Positions 9,704-18,230 of a DNA stretch of 64,000 nt are shown one piece after another. This DNA is from Chryseomicrobium excrementi. Its GTDB lineage: Bacteria; Bacillota; Bacilli; Bacillales_A; Planococcaceae. The notes under the pieces were generated by a model. That model made no database searches. It saw only the letters and a list, made by a program, of their open reading frames with translations, and was not told where the DNA came from. A program made the position numbers and the translations under genes. The stretch covers positions 730,034-794,033 of the forward strand of contig NZ_PCGR01000002.1 of the NCBI RefSeq assembly GCF_002798305.1. Reading direction: 5' to 3'. Every line of letters starts with the position of its first letter. Position 1 is the first letter of the stretch.

Positions 9704-10126
9704 ATGATCTCAAAAAGAACAAAAATTTCTTTAGCTCTAGTTGGGGGACTGGTTGCTGTTGTCTCACTAACACAACCTTTTTTATTTTTGTTTATCACTC
9801 TTCCACTAGTGCTGATTACTATTGGATATATAGTTGCCCGAAAAGTACAGGCGAAGGTGCCTCCTGGGTGGCTTTCTCTATTGTTATCTGTAATTGCAGG
9901 AGGTGTGGCGGTCTTTTTATCGGCTATCGTGCTGTATACTCTTGTTGAAATGGGATACAATGGAAAGAGTAATGCGGAACTGGATCGCTTTTATGTATTG
10001 GAATCAGCTGCAAGAACCGCTCAAAATGTTACCGTTTTTCTAGCATTTTTATTAAGTTACCTGAACTTTATTGCATTTTTAGATCGACGCCGTGAAGTGA
10101 AAAAGAAGGAGAAAACGTTATCGTGA
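9704..10126 (+). CDS. Hypothetical membrane protein
   Basis: 140 residues from the ATG at 9704, which has GGAAGGAAA about 6 nt upstream; an upstream in-frame ATG (9668) has no ribosome site. Four hydrophobic segments, a basic N terminus and a highly charged C-terminal tail (DRRREVKKKEKT). Family not recognised. It ends in a 4-nt overlap (GTGA) with the VanZ-like gene, so the two form an operon. Confidence 0.65.
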   Translation: MISKRTKISLALVGGLVAVVSLTQPFLFLFITLPLVLITIGYIVARKVQAKVPPGWLSLLLSVIAGGVAVFLSAIVLYTLVEMGYNGKSNAELDRFYVLESAARTAQNVTVFLAFLLSYLNFIAFLDRRREVKKKEKTLS

Positions 10127-10578
10127 AATTTAGTTTTTGGTGGGGAGTTGCAGTGATTTATATGGCTGTGATTTTTTACTTATCTCATCAACCGGCAGTG
10201 CATTCAAATGAACTGAGCACAAGTTTCACAGAAGTCGTTATTGAACTAGTAGGAGAAGAGACGTTCCGACCCCCTTTAACGCTTGATCAATTGAATTATC
10301 TATTAAGAAAGTCCACTCATTTTATTGCTTATTTTGGACTTGCACTCGTCTTCTGGATGGCCTTAGAGAAGAGAGGATTTACAAGATATGTAACAGCATG
10401 GGGACTTGCTACACTTTATGCCTGTACGGATGAGTTTCATCAAATATTTGTAGAAGGAAGAGGGGGCCAATTGCGAGATGTCGGAATTGATAGCTCGGGA
10501 GCAGCTTTAGCCATGCTCGTAATCTTAGCTATACAAATGACCCGAAGACTGCTGTCTCCGGGCCCAAAATCTTCTTAA
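10123..10578 (+). CDS. VanZ-like membrane protein
   Basis: 151 residues starting at GTG within the previous gene's stop. It carries the VanZ-family pattern: an N-terminal helix ending in SHQP, then RKSTHFIAYFGLAL, and DEFHQIFVEGRGGQLRDVGID before the last helix. VanZ-like proteins are small polytopic membrane proteins; the founding member gives low-level teicoplanin resistance, but most relatives have no known role. The stop codon overlaps that of the convergent bioY gene. Confidence 0.8.
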   Translation: MKFSFWWGVAVIYMAVIFYLSHQPAVHSNELSTSFTEVVIELVGEETFRPPLTLDQLNYLLRKSTHFIAYFGLALVFWMALEKRGFTRYVTAWGLATLYACTDEFHQIFVEGRGGQLRDVGIDSSGAALAMLVILAIQMTRRLLSPGPKSS

Positions 10579-11135
10579 TGTGTTTGTACAGTTAATAAAC
10601 GTGCTGCTTTCAATCGATTGCGAACTGCAATTCCTCCAGCAGCAGCTAGCACAGCCTTCAAGATTCCAACTGGAATGAATGGCGTAGCTCCTCCGGTAAT
10701 TGCTGCAGTCCAAGCCAACTCAGCTGCAAACTTCAGCCAAGCAGTACCGAATGCCAAAGTGACAATCATTCCAATAACATTGGCAACAATAGCTTGTTTT
10801 ACAGTGAAGCTTGTTTTTTCAAGATAGTATCCAATTAGAAATGCGGTTGGTAAGAATCCAACTAAATAGCCCCCTGTTGGACCGACAAGTGCACCAAGTC
10901 CACCGCTCATACCTGCAAATACAGGAGCACCGACAGCGCCAAGTAGTAAGTAAATGGCTACCGATAATGTTCCATAGCGGCTTCCTAAAATTGTGGCTGC
11001 GAGTCCAATTGCCAATGTCTGACCTGTGATAGGTACAGCAGTGAAAGGCAGAGGAATCGTGATTTGGGCAAAGACTGCAATAATAGCTGCAAACAGTGCG
11101 CTGACAATCATCATTTTTAAACGTTCATTTCTCAT
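10575..11135 (-). CDS. bioY: Biotin transporter BioY (ECF substrate-binding subunit)
   Basis: 186 residues from the ATG at 11135, with AAAGGTGG 8 nt upstream. Six hydrophobic segments and the BioY pattern: ALFAAIIAVFAQITIPLP at the N terminus, VPITGQTLAIGLAA, and GPTGGYLVGFLPTAFLIG in the middle. It captures biotin outside the cell membrane and works with ECF energy-coupling subunits that are not in this window. Regulation is visible: a BirA operator sits 28 nt upstream of the start. No biotin synthesis genes are adjacent. Confidence 0.92.
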   Translation of the reverse strand: MRNERLKMMIVSALFAAIIAVFAQITIPLPFTAVPITGQTLAIGLAATILGSRYGTLSVAIYLLLGAVGAPVFAGMSGGLGALVGPTGGYLVGFLPTAFLIGYYLEKTSFTVKQAIVANVIGMIVTLAFGTAWLKFAAELAWTAAITGGATPFIPVGILKAVLAAAGGIAVRNRLKAARLLTVQTH

Positions 11136-11162
11136 CTGGTCATCCACCTTTATGTAAAATGA

Positions 11163-11189
11163 GTTAACCTTAAAAATATATGGGTTAAC
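11163..11189 (-). promoter_or_regulatory. BirA operator upstream of bioY
   Basis: Two perfect GTTAAC half-sites (11163-11168 and 11184-11189) separated by 15 nt match the Bacillales BirA box. Biotin-loaded BirA would repress bioY here. Confidence 0.85.
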
Positions 11190-11251
11190 ACATATTTAGA
11201 ATACTGATAATTTATCGAAGCGTCAAGGAATTTTTAGTAGGGGTGATACTT

Positions 11252-11785
11252 ATGTGGAGCTCATTTAATAAGTTGGGTTATCTGGTGATATTCCTAGTAC
11301 TTTTAACAGGATGTGTAATGGCTCCACTAGAAGTCGAATTATCACCACAAGAGAAAGTACGCATCGTGCTACCAAATTCAGTAGAGCCTGTCGACCTTTC
11401 CTCATATGAAGAAGAACTTCTTACCAAAGTAAATGAAGCCCGAGCTGAAGAAGGTGTCGAGCCTCTCACATATGATCCTCATGTCGCAAAAGTGGCCCAA
11501 CTCAAAGCACAGGATTTACTAACGAATAATTATTTCGAACACGAATCCCCAACTTATGGGGCGCCTAGTGAGATGCTCACTCAGTTCGGGGTTGAGTGGA
11601 TTGCTTCCGGTGAAAACATAGCTGCAGGGCAATTGTCTGTTGAAGAAGTTCATCAAGGATGGATGGATAGTCCAGGGCACCGAGAGAATATCCTGAACCC
11701 GATGTTCACCCATATCGGTTTCGGGTTTTCAGAGGGTGGAGGGGACTACGGAACCTATTGGGTTCAAATGTTCACAGCCTACTAA
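11252..11785 (+). CDS. CAP/SCP-family lipoprotein (YkwD-like)
   Basis: 177 residues from the ATG at 11252 (TAGGGGTG 6-9 nt upstream). A lipoprotein signal ends in LLTGC with the lipidated Cys at 21, so it is anchored to the outer face of the membrane, presumably after modification by the Lgt encoded at 44982. The rest is a CAP domain: VNEARAEEGVEPL, a His in FEHESP, GENIA, GWMDSPGHRENILNP and YWVQMF. Bacterial CAP proteins are secreted or anchored and of mostly unknown activity. It lies between bioY and a pyridoxamine-oxidase-like gene. Confidence 0.85.
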   Translation: MWSSFNKLGYLVIFLVLLTGCVMAPLEVELSPQEKVRIVLPNSVEPVDLSSYEEELLTKVNEARAEEGVEPLTYDPHVAKVAQLKAQDLLTNNYFEHESPTYGAPSEMLTQFGVEWIASGENIAAGQLSVEEVHQGWMDSPGHRENILNPMFTHIGFGFSEGGGDYGTYWVQMFTAY

Positions 11786-11852
11786 CCTCGCGTTTAAAGC
11801 TCTTGAGTAAGGGAATACTAGCTGTAACTCAGACTGAAGGAGCGTGACATTG

Positions 11853-12266
11853 ATGGAGGCAAAAGAAACTGCATTGCATATTTTAGATGAAAGTCGTTTA
11901 GGAACGATGGCTACTGTAAGTGGAGGGAAACCTCATAGTCGCTATATGACATTTTTAAATGACGGGTTCACCTTGTTTACTCCAACTAGTAAAGGTTCTG
12001 AAAAGGTAGATGAATTGGAATCCAACCCATACACACATATTTTGATTGGATATGAAGGGGACGGTTTTGGGGATGCTTATCTAGAAATTTTGGGTCGTGT
12101 CTCGATTTCTGAAGATGAAGGTCTGAAGGAAAAGATTTGGAATGACCGCATGAAAAATTGGTTTGAAGGGCCTCATGATCCAAAGCTAGTTATTTTAAAA
12201 GTATCGCCTGAATCGGCTCGTTTGATGAATAAAAGTGGAGAGCCGCCTCAAGACATTCAGTTTTAA
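11853..12266 (+). CDS. Pyridoxamine 5'-phosphate oxidase-like (general stress protein 26) protein
   Basis: 137 residues forming a split-barrel flavin-binding fold (ESRLGTMATVSGGKPHSRYMTF; PTSKGSEKVDELESNP), as in the general stress protein 26 family. Such proteins bind FMN, F420 or heme; substrate unknown. Start: GAAGGAG at 11836-11842 favours ATG 11853 (spacing 10) or TTG 11850 over the GTG at 11844, which is too close. It is a single gene ending in a strong terminator. Confidence 0.8.
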   Translation: MEAKETALHILDESRLGTMATVSGGKPHSRYMTFLNDGFTLFTPTSKGSEKVDELESNPYTHILIGYEGDGFGDAYLEILGRVSISEDEGLKEKIWNDRMKNWFEGPHDPKLVILKVSPESARLMNKSGEPPQDIQF

Positions 12267-12270
12267 TCAG

Positions 12271-12306
12271 AAAGACCGGTCCACAAAATGTGGACCGGTC
12301 TTTTTT
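12271..12306. terminator. Bidirectional terminator
   Basis: The stem AAAGACCGGTCCAC / TGTGGACCGGTCTTT has a short AAAA-type loop and T runs. It is shared by the convergent genes on each side. Confidence 0.92.
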
Positions 12307-12764
12307 CATTCATCACGTTTTTCAAGATTCATAGGACGGATTGTTCCCCAAGGGCTTACATAGATTGTAGCTTTCAAATCCACCGCTTCTTCAAGGGCTA
12401 AACCCTGCCCTTGCTCCACGTAGAATTGTTCCAGGTTGTCGACACTTACTTGACCTCCCCAGTACTGACCATGTAAAGCGCCTAAAAAGTCGGATGTCTC
12501 CATTCTGTCAACAGCTGCATAACCATCGACACCTTCTACAAGGGAAAAGTAGACGGTCTCACCGTCTTGAATCTTGTTGTCTTTTGCTGCTTGATTGATA
12601 TCTGGATATTGAAGTAATACATACTCTCCGTAAAAAGGATCAAATGGATCGAACGGTTCCGCCCGCAATACAAATTCATCACCAAACCAGCTCGTTGCGA
12701 AGTAGCTTAACAAAATTCCGATGACAGCTACCGTTTGAAGAATAGGGAGAAGCCACTTCTTCAT
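12306..12764 (-). CDS. GDYXXLXY-domain protein
   Basis: 152 residues: one N-terminal membrane helix (5-25) and an extracytoplasmic domain with YGEYVLLQYPD, the motif that names the GDYXXLXY family. The function is unknown. In other bacteria this domain occurs next to, or fused with, DUF2157 membrane proteins, and the same pair is seen here: its start overlaps the upstream DUF2157 stop by 4 nt (ATGA). Confidence 0.8.
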   Translation of the reverse strand: MKKWLLPILQTVAVIGILLSYFATSWFGDEFVLRAEPFDPFDPFYGEYVLLQYPDINQAAKDNKIQDGETVYFSLVEGVDGYAAVDRMETSDFLGALHGQYWGGQVSVDNLEQFYVEQGQGLALEEAVDLKATIYVSPWGTIRPMNLEKRDE

Positions 12765-13933
12765 GTTGCAGCACCTTCTTTCTTACGATTCAGCCACCAA
12801 CCGATTCCCGCTAAGACAAACAACAAGATAGCACCAAGTAAGAAGAACAATGCCATATCGAGGCGTTGCCATGCGTAAATAAAGTAGATGACAAACTGAA
12901 TGAGAATGAAGAACAGGAATCCACCACGGAGTGAGCGTCCTTCCCTTTGGGCAAGAATCAAGTACCCAAATGCAACGATTTCTGCCAAGACGGCTAGCCC
13001 TATGGCTGTGTCATCGTAAAGTAAGAAACCGACGAGTCCTATAACGCTGATCCAGGCAACAGGACGGTGCCATTTCCAAAGAACCACTGCTAGGACACTG
13101 CTGACTACTAGTAAAAGTCCAGACTCAAAATAAGTCAAATTCACCAAATCTAAGTTGGTTTCTCCTCTAGCAATTAAGTAGCCAATACCAGTGATTCCCG
13201 CCAAGATTTGGAGTAAGGGTTGAACCACCACTTTCTTTTGTGCTCCTAAGAACAATAAGCCGCTTAATGTGAATAATGTCCAGATGGGCCACAGAGCACT
13301 TTCGTACTCTACGAGTATCCAGAGGAGCAATCCTGCTCCAAATAAATGAATGAAGCTAAAGGCATTTGCTTCTGGTCTTTGTGAATAGTAGAAGTGAGCA
13401 AGAGTGATCAAAACAAATGCTCCCCACTCGATCCAACCGACATCAGGTAAGAAAGAAAACAGCAGCAATACACCTGCGATAAAACTTGCGATTGAAAATA
13501 CAGGATGTTTAATCAAATAAATATGTGCTAGCGCAGCCAGGTATGCGAGCCAGGGTAATACAGAATTGGCTACTGGTAAATGGAAGGTCTGCAACGTTAC
13601 GAGAACGGCCGCAATAAAAAAAGCATATCCTGTGACATAAAAGAGAATAGGCTGACCCATTCTTCTCTTTTCAGAAAAAGCGGCGATACCATAAGCCACC
13701 CACATGAATAGTAGGAAAGTGATGGTTTTCAATACATCAGGGATGGCGCCCCAGTTGGCAGCGATGAAACTAAACACAGCAAGAGTTAAAAAGATAAGTC
13801 CAACGGTCAATAACAGCGGAATTTTACGTTTCTGCGGTTGCTTCTGTTCATAACTGGTAATGGCGTCAACTGTTGCCTGGTCAACTAGTCCCGCCTGATG
13901 CCACTCACGAACTTTGTGTTGCCAATCGTTCAT
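12761..13933 (-). CDS. DUF2157 polytopic membrane protein
   Basis: 390 residues. A soluble N-terminal region (VREWHQAGLVDQATVDAITSYE) is followed by about eleven to twelve membrane helices, the layout of DUF2157 proteins. Start ATG 13933 is preferred over GTG 13942 because AGGAGGTGGG overlaps the latter and sits well before the ATG. It forms a two-gene operon with the GDYXXLXY gene. Function unknown; a small-molecule or envelope-related role is only a guess. Confidence 0.8.
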   Translation of the reverse strand: MNDWQHKVREWHQAGLVDQATVDAITSYEQKQPQKRKIPLLLTVGLIFLTLAVFSFIAANWGAIPDVLKTITFLLFMWVAYGIAAFSEKRRMGQPILFYVTGYAFFIAAVLVTLQTFHLPVANSVLPWLAYLAALAHIYLIKHPVFSIASFIAGVLLLFSFLPDVGWIEWGAFVLITLAHFYYSQRPEANAFSFIHLFGAGLLLWILVEYESALWPIWTLFTLSGLLFLGAQKKVVVQPLLQILAGITGIGYLIARGETNLDLVNLTYFESGLLLVVSSVLAVVLWKWHRPVAWISVIGLVGFLLYDDTAIGLAVLAEIVAFGYLILAQREGRSLRGGFLFFILIQFVIYFIYAWQRLDMALFFLLGAILLFVLAGIGWWLNRKKEGAAT

Positions 13934-14038
13934 TTGTCCCACCTCCTAAGCTAAGTATACTGCTAGATTTTCCCTATAGCTATCTGATTTTTTTATCGCT
14001 TTCCTGTATACTAAAAGGGAACGTTTAGGAGGAATACG

Positions 14039-14665
14039 ATGAAAAAAATCTTACTTACGGGCTTTGAGCCTTTTTTATCATTTTCACTTAATCCGACGAT
14101 GCAGATTGTCAAAGAGTTGCATGGTAGCACAGTAAAAGATTACATAATTGAAGGACATATTTTACCTGTTGATTTCAAAAAATCAGAAGTCGAGTTAGTG
14201 AAGCTACTGGACACAGTTCAGCCGGATATTCATATTTCTTTAGGCCTTGCGGGTGGACGTTCTAAAATCACACCGGAACGGATTGCTATCAACGTTAAAG
14301 ATGGTGATGCAGATAACGAAGGCAATAAACCGCAAGATGAAGCTATTGATCCTAACGGACGAGAAGGATATTTTTCCACACTTCCTATTCGGGCTATGGT
14401 GGACGCTATGAACAAGGCTGGTTATCCGGCCTCGATTTCCAACACGGCAGGTACGTATTTGTGCAACAACATTATGTATGTAGGCCGCAAGTATGCAGAA
14501 GAGCATGGAGGCCAGATGCCATCAGGATTTATTCATATTCCAGCATCTCATGAACTCGCAATTGAACATGGGCGTATCCCAAGTTGGTCTCATCAAGATC
14601 TAGTCGAGGCTATCCGCATTTGTATAGAAACTACAGTGAACTTTGGAGGAATGAAACATGACTGA
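14039..14665 (+). CDS. pcp: Pyrrolidone-carboxylate peptidase
   Basis: 208 residues, normal length. It removes N-terminal pyroglutamate from peptides in the cytosol. The catalytic triad is visible: Glu80 in ITPERIAINVKD, Cys142 in NTAGTYLCNN and His166 in GFIHIPASHE. The N-terminal GFEPFLSFSLNPT segment is typical. The last 8 nt overlap the phosphoglucomutase gene, so the two are likely co-transcribed. RBS TTAGGAGG. Confidence 0.93.
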   Translation: MKKILLTGFEPFLSFSLNPTMQIVKELHGSTVKDYIIEGHILPVDFKKSEVELVKLLDTVQPDIHISLGLAGGRSKITPERIAINVKDGDADNEGNKPQDEAIDPNGREGYFSTLPIRAMVDAMNKAGYPASISNTAGTYLCNNIMYVGRKYAEEHGGQMPSGFIHIPASHELAIEHGRIPSWSHQDLVEAIRICIETTVNFGGMKHD

Positions 14666-16373
14666 TCCGTATACATCTTGGAGTACCTCTCCATTTGTAG
14701 ACGAGGACATGAAGCAGCAGTTACAAGCGATGTCACTTGAAGAACGCCAGGATGCCTTTTATCAAAATTTAGAATTTGGTACGGGTGGGATGCGCGGAGT
14801 GCTTGGTCCTGGCACCAATAGATTGAACCTATTGACTGTGCGCAGAGCAGCGAGAGGAATAGCTCAGTACATAGAAACGCAAGGGGAGGCAGCTAAGCAA
14901 CGTGGTTTCGTGATTGCCTTTGATAACCGACGGATGTCCAAAGAGTTTTCTCGTGAAGTAGCGTCAGTAGTTGCTGACGCGGGTGTTCGTGTCTATCTAT
15001 ATGAAGAACCTCGAACAACACCACAATTGTCTTATTCTGTGCGAGCATTGAACACGTTCATGGGAATGATGATTACAGCTAGTCACAATCCTCCTGAGTA
15101 TAATGGGTTAAAAGTTTATGGTGAAGACGGGGCACAGCTGAATTTAGAAGATGCCAAACAAGTGGTTGATGTAATTAATCAATTAGATGGGGCTGAGACT
15201 TTAGAGCCTGCCTCATTCCAGACTTATTTAAACTCTGGACGAATTCAGTTCATCGGCGAGAAGCTGGACCAAGAATATCAGCAACAAGTGAAAACGGTAG
15301 TGTTTGATAAAGAGCTCTTCCAAACTACAGACTTACGAGTAGTTTTCACACCGCTTCACGGTGCTTCAGGTGGAACGGTTCGTTTATTAATGGAAGACCT
15401 GGGGATTACCAATCGCTATTTTGTGGAGTCGCAGATGGAGCCGGATCCAGAATTTCCAACTGTAGTCTCTGCAAATCCCGAGGATCACAGTGCATTTGAA
15501 AAGGCAATGGAACTTGGCGCCGCTAAACAAGCCGAATTACTCATTGCAGTGGATCCGGACGGCGACCGTGTAGGCTTAGCTGTTAGGGATGGGCAAGAGT
15601 ACAAATTGTTAAACGGGAATGAAACAGGAGCGCTTGCACTTCATTTCGTTCTTTCCCAACATCAACAGCGTGGGACACTTCCGTCAGGAGGAGTTGCATA
15701 CAAAACTATCGTTACATCTGAACTGGGAAGAGTGATTGCGGAGTCATTTGGTGTGGAGATGGAAGATGTCTTAACAGGGTTCAAATTTATCGGTGAAAAG
15801 ATTCGTGAGAATGAGGCGAATCCTGATTATACGTTTTTGTTCGGGTACGAAGAGAGCTATGGATATCTTGCGAAACCTTTTGCCAGAGATAAAGATGCTG
15901 TGCAACTCGTGGTCTTGCTTGTAGAGATGGCTGCACACTACAAGCAAAAAGGTATGACTTTATTAGATGCTTTAGACGCACTATATACCAAGTACGGAGC
16001 TTTCAAAGAAAAGCTGATTTCGGTCACTGTGAAAGGTGCCGGTGGAGCTAAACAAATCAAACATGCTCTAGAAGATGTAAGAAAGAATCCACCTGAAGCG
16101 ATAGCTGGTATTTCTGTGGAGGTGATAGAAGATTATCTTTCCCAAGTCCGAAAGTCCCAGCAGGGTTCTGAGAAACTCCACTTACCTGAAGCAGATGTTA
16201 TCAAATTCATGCTAACTGATGGTACATGGGTGTGTTTACGCCCTAGTGGGACGGAACCTAAGGTCAAATATTATATTGGAGTCCGAAAAGATTCAAAAGA
16301 GCAAGCACTAAAGAACGTGGAAATTGTTTCGGGTTGGGTAGAAAGTTGGATGAAAACGAAATTGGAACTCTAA
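14658..16373 (+). CDS. pgcA: Alpha-phosphoglucomutase (phospho-sugar mutase)
   Basis: 571 residues, as in B. subtilis PgcA. It interconverts glucose-6-phosphate and glucose-1-phosphate, feeding UDP-glucose for teichoic-acid and glycolipid synthesis. Motifs: the phosphoserine loop TASHNPPEYNG (Ser142), the metal loop DPDGDR, the sugar-binding segment GYEESYG and the C-terminal phosphate-binding RPSGTEPKVK. Glucose- versus mannose-specificity is assigned from the overall architecture. Confidence 0.88.
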   Translation: MTDPYTSWSTSPFVDEDMKQQLQAMSLEERQDAFYQNLEFGTGGMRGVLGPGTNRLNLLTVRRAARGIAQYIETQGEAAKQRGFVIAFDNRRMSKEFSREVASVVADAGVRVYLYEEPRTTPQLSYSVRALNTFMGMMITASHNPPEYNGLKVYGEDGAQLNLEDAKQVVDVINQLDGAETLEPASFQTYLNSGRIQFIGEKLDQEYQQQVKTVVFDKELFQTTDLRVVFTPLHGASGGTVRLLMEDLGITNRYFVESQMEPDPEFPTVVSANPEDHSAFEKAMELGAAKQAELLIAVDPDGDRVGLAVRDGQEYKLLNGNETGALALHFVLSQHQQRGTLPSGGVAYKTIVTSELGRVIAESFGVEMEDVLTGFKFIGEKIRENEANPDYTFLFGYEESYGYLAKPFARDKDAVQLVVLLVEMAAHYKQKGMTLLDALDALYTKYGAFKEKLISVTVKGAGGAKQIKHALEDVRKNPPEAIAGISVEVIEDYLSQVRKSQQGSEKLHLPEADVIKFMLTDGTWVCLRPSGTEPKVKYYIGVRKDSKEQALKNVEIVSGWVESWMKTKLEL

Positions 16374-16456
16374 ACTTTCCCAACCCCAGAGACCTATCTA
16401 TTTAAAAACTCGGTTGCTATAATTAGGTTAACGAAATGACCGAGGAGGAACTTATC

Positions 16457-16768
16457 GTGAATGCAAACTCAATCTTAACAACAAGACCGATGGATCAGCT
16501 CTACGTAACTGGATTAAAGAAACGTTTTCTGGAAACGTTAAAAGAAGAATCAATGATTTTTGCAAGCCATGCACCGAATCGAGTCCATGCAGTGATTCAA
16601 GCAGTGTTTGATCTGATGAATCAGGAACGTGTGGTCGAGGCTTCCAAAAGTGAGATTGCTGAACGTGCAGGACTCACTCTTTATTTCGCTTCACAAATCT
16701 TAAAGCAACTTGAAAAAGAAGGCTATGTGTTATTGCGCCGAGGTATCATGGTGCTTCAATTTAAATAA
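16457..16768 (+). CDS. Small winged-helix protein
   Basis: 103 residues from the GTG at 16457, chosen because AGGAGG lies 8 nt upstream; the ATG at 16436 would place that site inside the gene. The C-terminal half looks like a helix-turn-helix/winged helix (SKSEIAERAGLTLYFASQILKQLEKEGYVLLRRG), suggesting a small transcription regulator, but I do not recognise the family. An extended -10 (TTGCTATAAT, 16414-16423) lies just upstream, so it has its own promoter. Confidence 0.65.
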   Translation: MNANSILTTRPMDQLYVTGLKKRFLETLKEESMIFASHAPNRVHAVIQAVFDLMNQERVVEASKSEIAERAGLTLYFASQILKQLEKEGYVLLRRGIMVLQFK

Positions 16769-16780
16769 GACCCCCAAATT

Positions 16781-16815
16781 GACCTGCTTGTGACTTTACG
16801 AGCAGGTCGTTTTTT
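16781..16815 (+). terminator. Terminator after the winged-helix gene
   Basis: GACCTGCT pairs with AGCAGGTC across a 12-nt loop and is followed by GTTTTTT. Confidence 0.88.
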
Positions 16816-16882
16816 ATTTTGAATGCGCTACAACTTTTTCAGGAACTCTTTTTACAACAATTTTTCAACTTGAAAAATTAAA

Positions 16883-17148
16883 GAGTGCTCGGAAAAGACA
16901 CGCTTATCTGTGGGTGCGGCCATCAGAATCCTCGCGGCATATCAAAGCTTGTCTAGTTCCACCGGCTAGAAACCCACTCGAAAATCGGCCACACCCAATA
17001 AGGCAAAGAACGCCTCACCGGGTCCGTCCATTTCCCGAGAAACTTCTGACCAAGCCGGTTCCTCTTTTCGTAGCGCTTTGGCCTCCGCTGCGGGTTCTTC
17101 AAATCACTCTGAAGCCACGGAACGCGCATTTTTTCCTTCACACTCTCC
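16883..17148 (+). repeat. Family B repeat, copy 1, interrupted by a family C hairpin
   Basis: The outer parts (16883-16948 and 17071-17148) match the uninterrupted copy at 48164-48308 on the opposite strand (shared CTTATCTGTGGG, CATCAGAATC, GCTTTGGCCTCCGCTG, CACGGAACGCG). The central 120 nt are foreign to that copy and equal the separate element at 17252. Together with 17149-17529 this makes a 760-nt stretch without any gene I can support. Confidence 0.8.
16949..17070 (+). repeat. Family C hairpin element, copy 1 (inserted)
   Basis: About 120 nt from GTCTAGTTCCACCGGC to AAGCCGGTTCC. ACCGGCT and AGCCGGT form the ends; a central hairpin CCCAATAAGGC / GCCTCaccGGG lies inside. It sits within family B copy 1. 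Confidence 0.75.
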
Positions 17149-17251
17149 TCTATTGAAAGCTACAGAGAATGTTGTGTAAAAGCGTGCCGTAGATCTTGGG
17201 GCTGTTTCCTGAAGGATCAGGTCGATGCCGGATATCACCCGTGTCGCTTAG

Positions 17252-17375
17252 ATGTCTAGTTACACCGGCTAGAAACCCACTCGGAAATCGGCCACACCCA
17301 ATGAGGCACAAAACGCCTCACTGTGTCCGTCCGATTCCCGAGAAACTTCTGACCAAGCCGGTTCCACTTTTCTAG
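17252..17375 (+). repeat. Family C hairpin element, copy 2
   Basis: Nearly the same sequence as 16949-17070 (for example GAAACCCACTCG and GAGAAACTTCTGACCAAGCC), but free-standing. The central stem is CCCAATGAGGC / GCCTCACTGTG. Confidence 0.8.
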
Positions 17376-17420
17376 TGTGAAGTGATTGGGAAGATTCGGC
17401 GCGGCCCTTTTGGAAATAGT

Positions 17421-17443
17421 CCCAAGTCAGGCACGATTCTAGC
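17421..17443 (+). repeat. 23-nt exact repeat shared with 60077-60099
   Basis: A 23-base run starting CCCAAGTCAGGCACG occurs identically here and at 60077, both in non-coding mosaic repeat DNA. Confidence 0.8.
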
Positions 17444-17486
17444 AGCATAAACATACTTCTCAAAGACTTATTTGGTTTATTAAAGT

Positions 17487-17532
17487 GGCTTCGGGGTTCT
17501 CCTCTTGGAAAAAAGCGTCACAGGTGAAACTA
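17487..17532 (+). repeat. Family E repeat, copy 1
   Basis: A short unit with GGTTCTCCTCTTGGAAAAAAGC followed by CACAGGTGAAACTA. Relatives are at 47955, 48081, 48345 and, in part, 60060. It runs into the stop codon of the sigma-factor gene. Confidence 0.65.
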
Positions 17533-17985
17533 ATCAAATTTGGCAAGTTCCCGCAGCTTTACTAGAGCTGTCTTCTTGCGTTTCTTGACTCCAGGAACCG
17601 ACAAGCCAATCCTCTCAGAAATCTCTTCAGCTGTATAGCCTTCATAGTAACTCAATAGTAAAACCTCTTGAAGCAAGGGAGGCAATTCTATAACCAGTTC
17701 GTGAAACTTCTGTGTAGGGAGTACACTGCTCGCATTCGCAAAGAAAGAGTCTTCCATAGGAACATCTTTCGTCGATTTCTTCAATTCATCCAAGACTGCT
17801 CCATACATCGACCGGTACGCATAACCGGCAAACGAGCCCTTTGACTCTTCGTAGTTTTCCCATGCTTTCCATAAAGCAATCAATGCGGTCTGACGAAAAA
17901 GTTCATGATCTCTATAGATGGATGTTTTTCGTAGTATACTCGAAATCATCGGTTGGTACGCTTCAGCAAGTAATTCAAATTGCAT
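17530..17985 (-). CDS. Small sigma-70-family factor (SigH/ComX-like)
   Basis: 151 residues from the ATG at 17985 (TGAGG about 10 nt upstream); longer forms add a basic segment with no ribosome site. Region 2 is visible as DHELFRQTALIALWKAWENYEESKGSFAGYAYRSMYG-type sequence (written here in part: FRQTALIALWKAWENY). Region 4 is LPPLLQEVLLLSYYEGYTAEEISERIG with a basic recognition helix. It lacks region 3, like staphylococcal SigH or streptococcal ComX. It is divergent from a ComK-family gene, which points to control of competence genes; this is inference. Confidence 0.75.
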   Translation of the reverse strand: MQFELLAEAYQPMISSILRKTSIYRDHELFRQTALIALWKAWENYEESKGSFAGYAYRSMYGAVLDELKKSTKDVPMEDSFFANASSVLPTQKFHELVIELPPLLQEVLLLSYYEGYTAEEISERIGLSVPGVKKRKKTALVKLRELAKFD

Positions 17986-18170
17986 GTGATGTATCCTCAA
18001 TCGTTTGCGCAAACGGAAATTCCTAGGTAGCTTTAGTTTATTAGAACAAGCGCGAAGTGACGAAAGGTGATAAATACGGTAATAAGAACGAAACGAGTAC
18101 GTTTGTCTTACAAAACAGTGCTTTTCCAAAATGAAACTTTCATAAAATGAGGAAAATTCAGATAAAACTA

Positions 18171-18199
18171 TTTACTGCCTAAAAATGGAACGTTATACT
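18171..18199 (+). promoter_or_regulatory. SigA promoter of the ComK-family gene
   Basis: -35 TTTACT, 17-bp spacer, -10 TATACT, placed 32 nt before the start codon. Confidence 0.75.
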
Positions 18200-18230
18200 G
18201 AAACTAGTTGATTATGGAGGAGCCACGTGA

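Noticed and set aside
16914-17463. ORFs of 60-80 codons in the 17-kb region (both strands)
   Set aside because: They lie wholly within dispersed palindromic repeats, have no ribosome sites, and change frame between repeat copies.
16770-17529. Insertion sequence or transposon remnant
   Set aside because: No transposase-like coding remains, and the repeats are short palindromes without long terminal inverted repeats flanking a gene.
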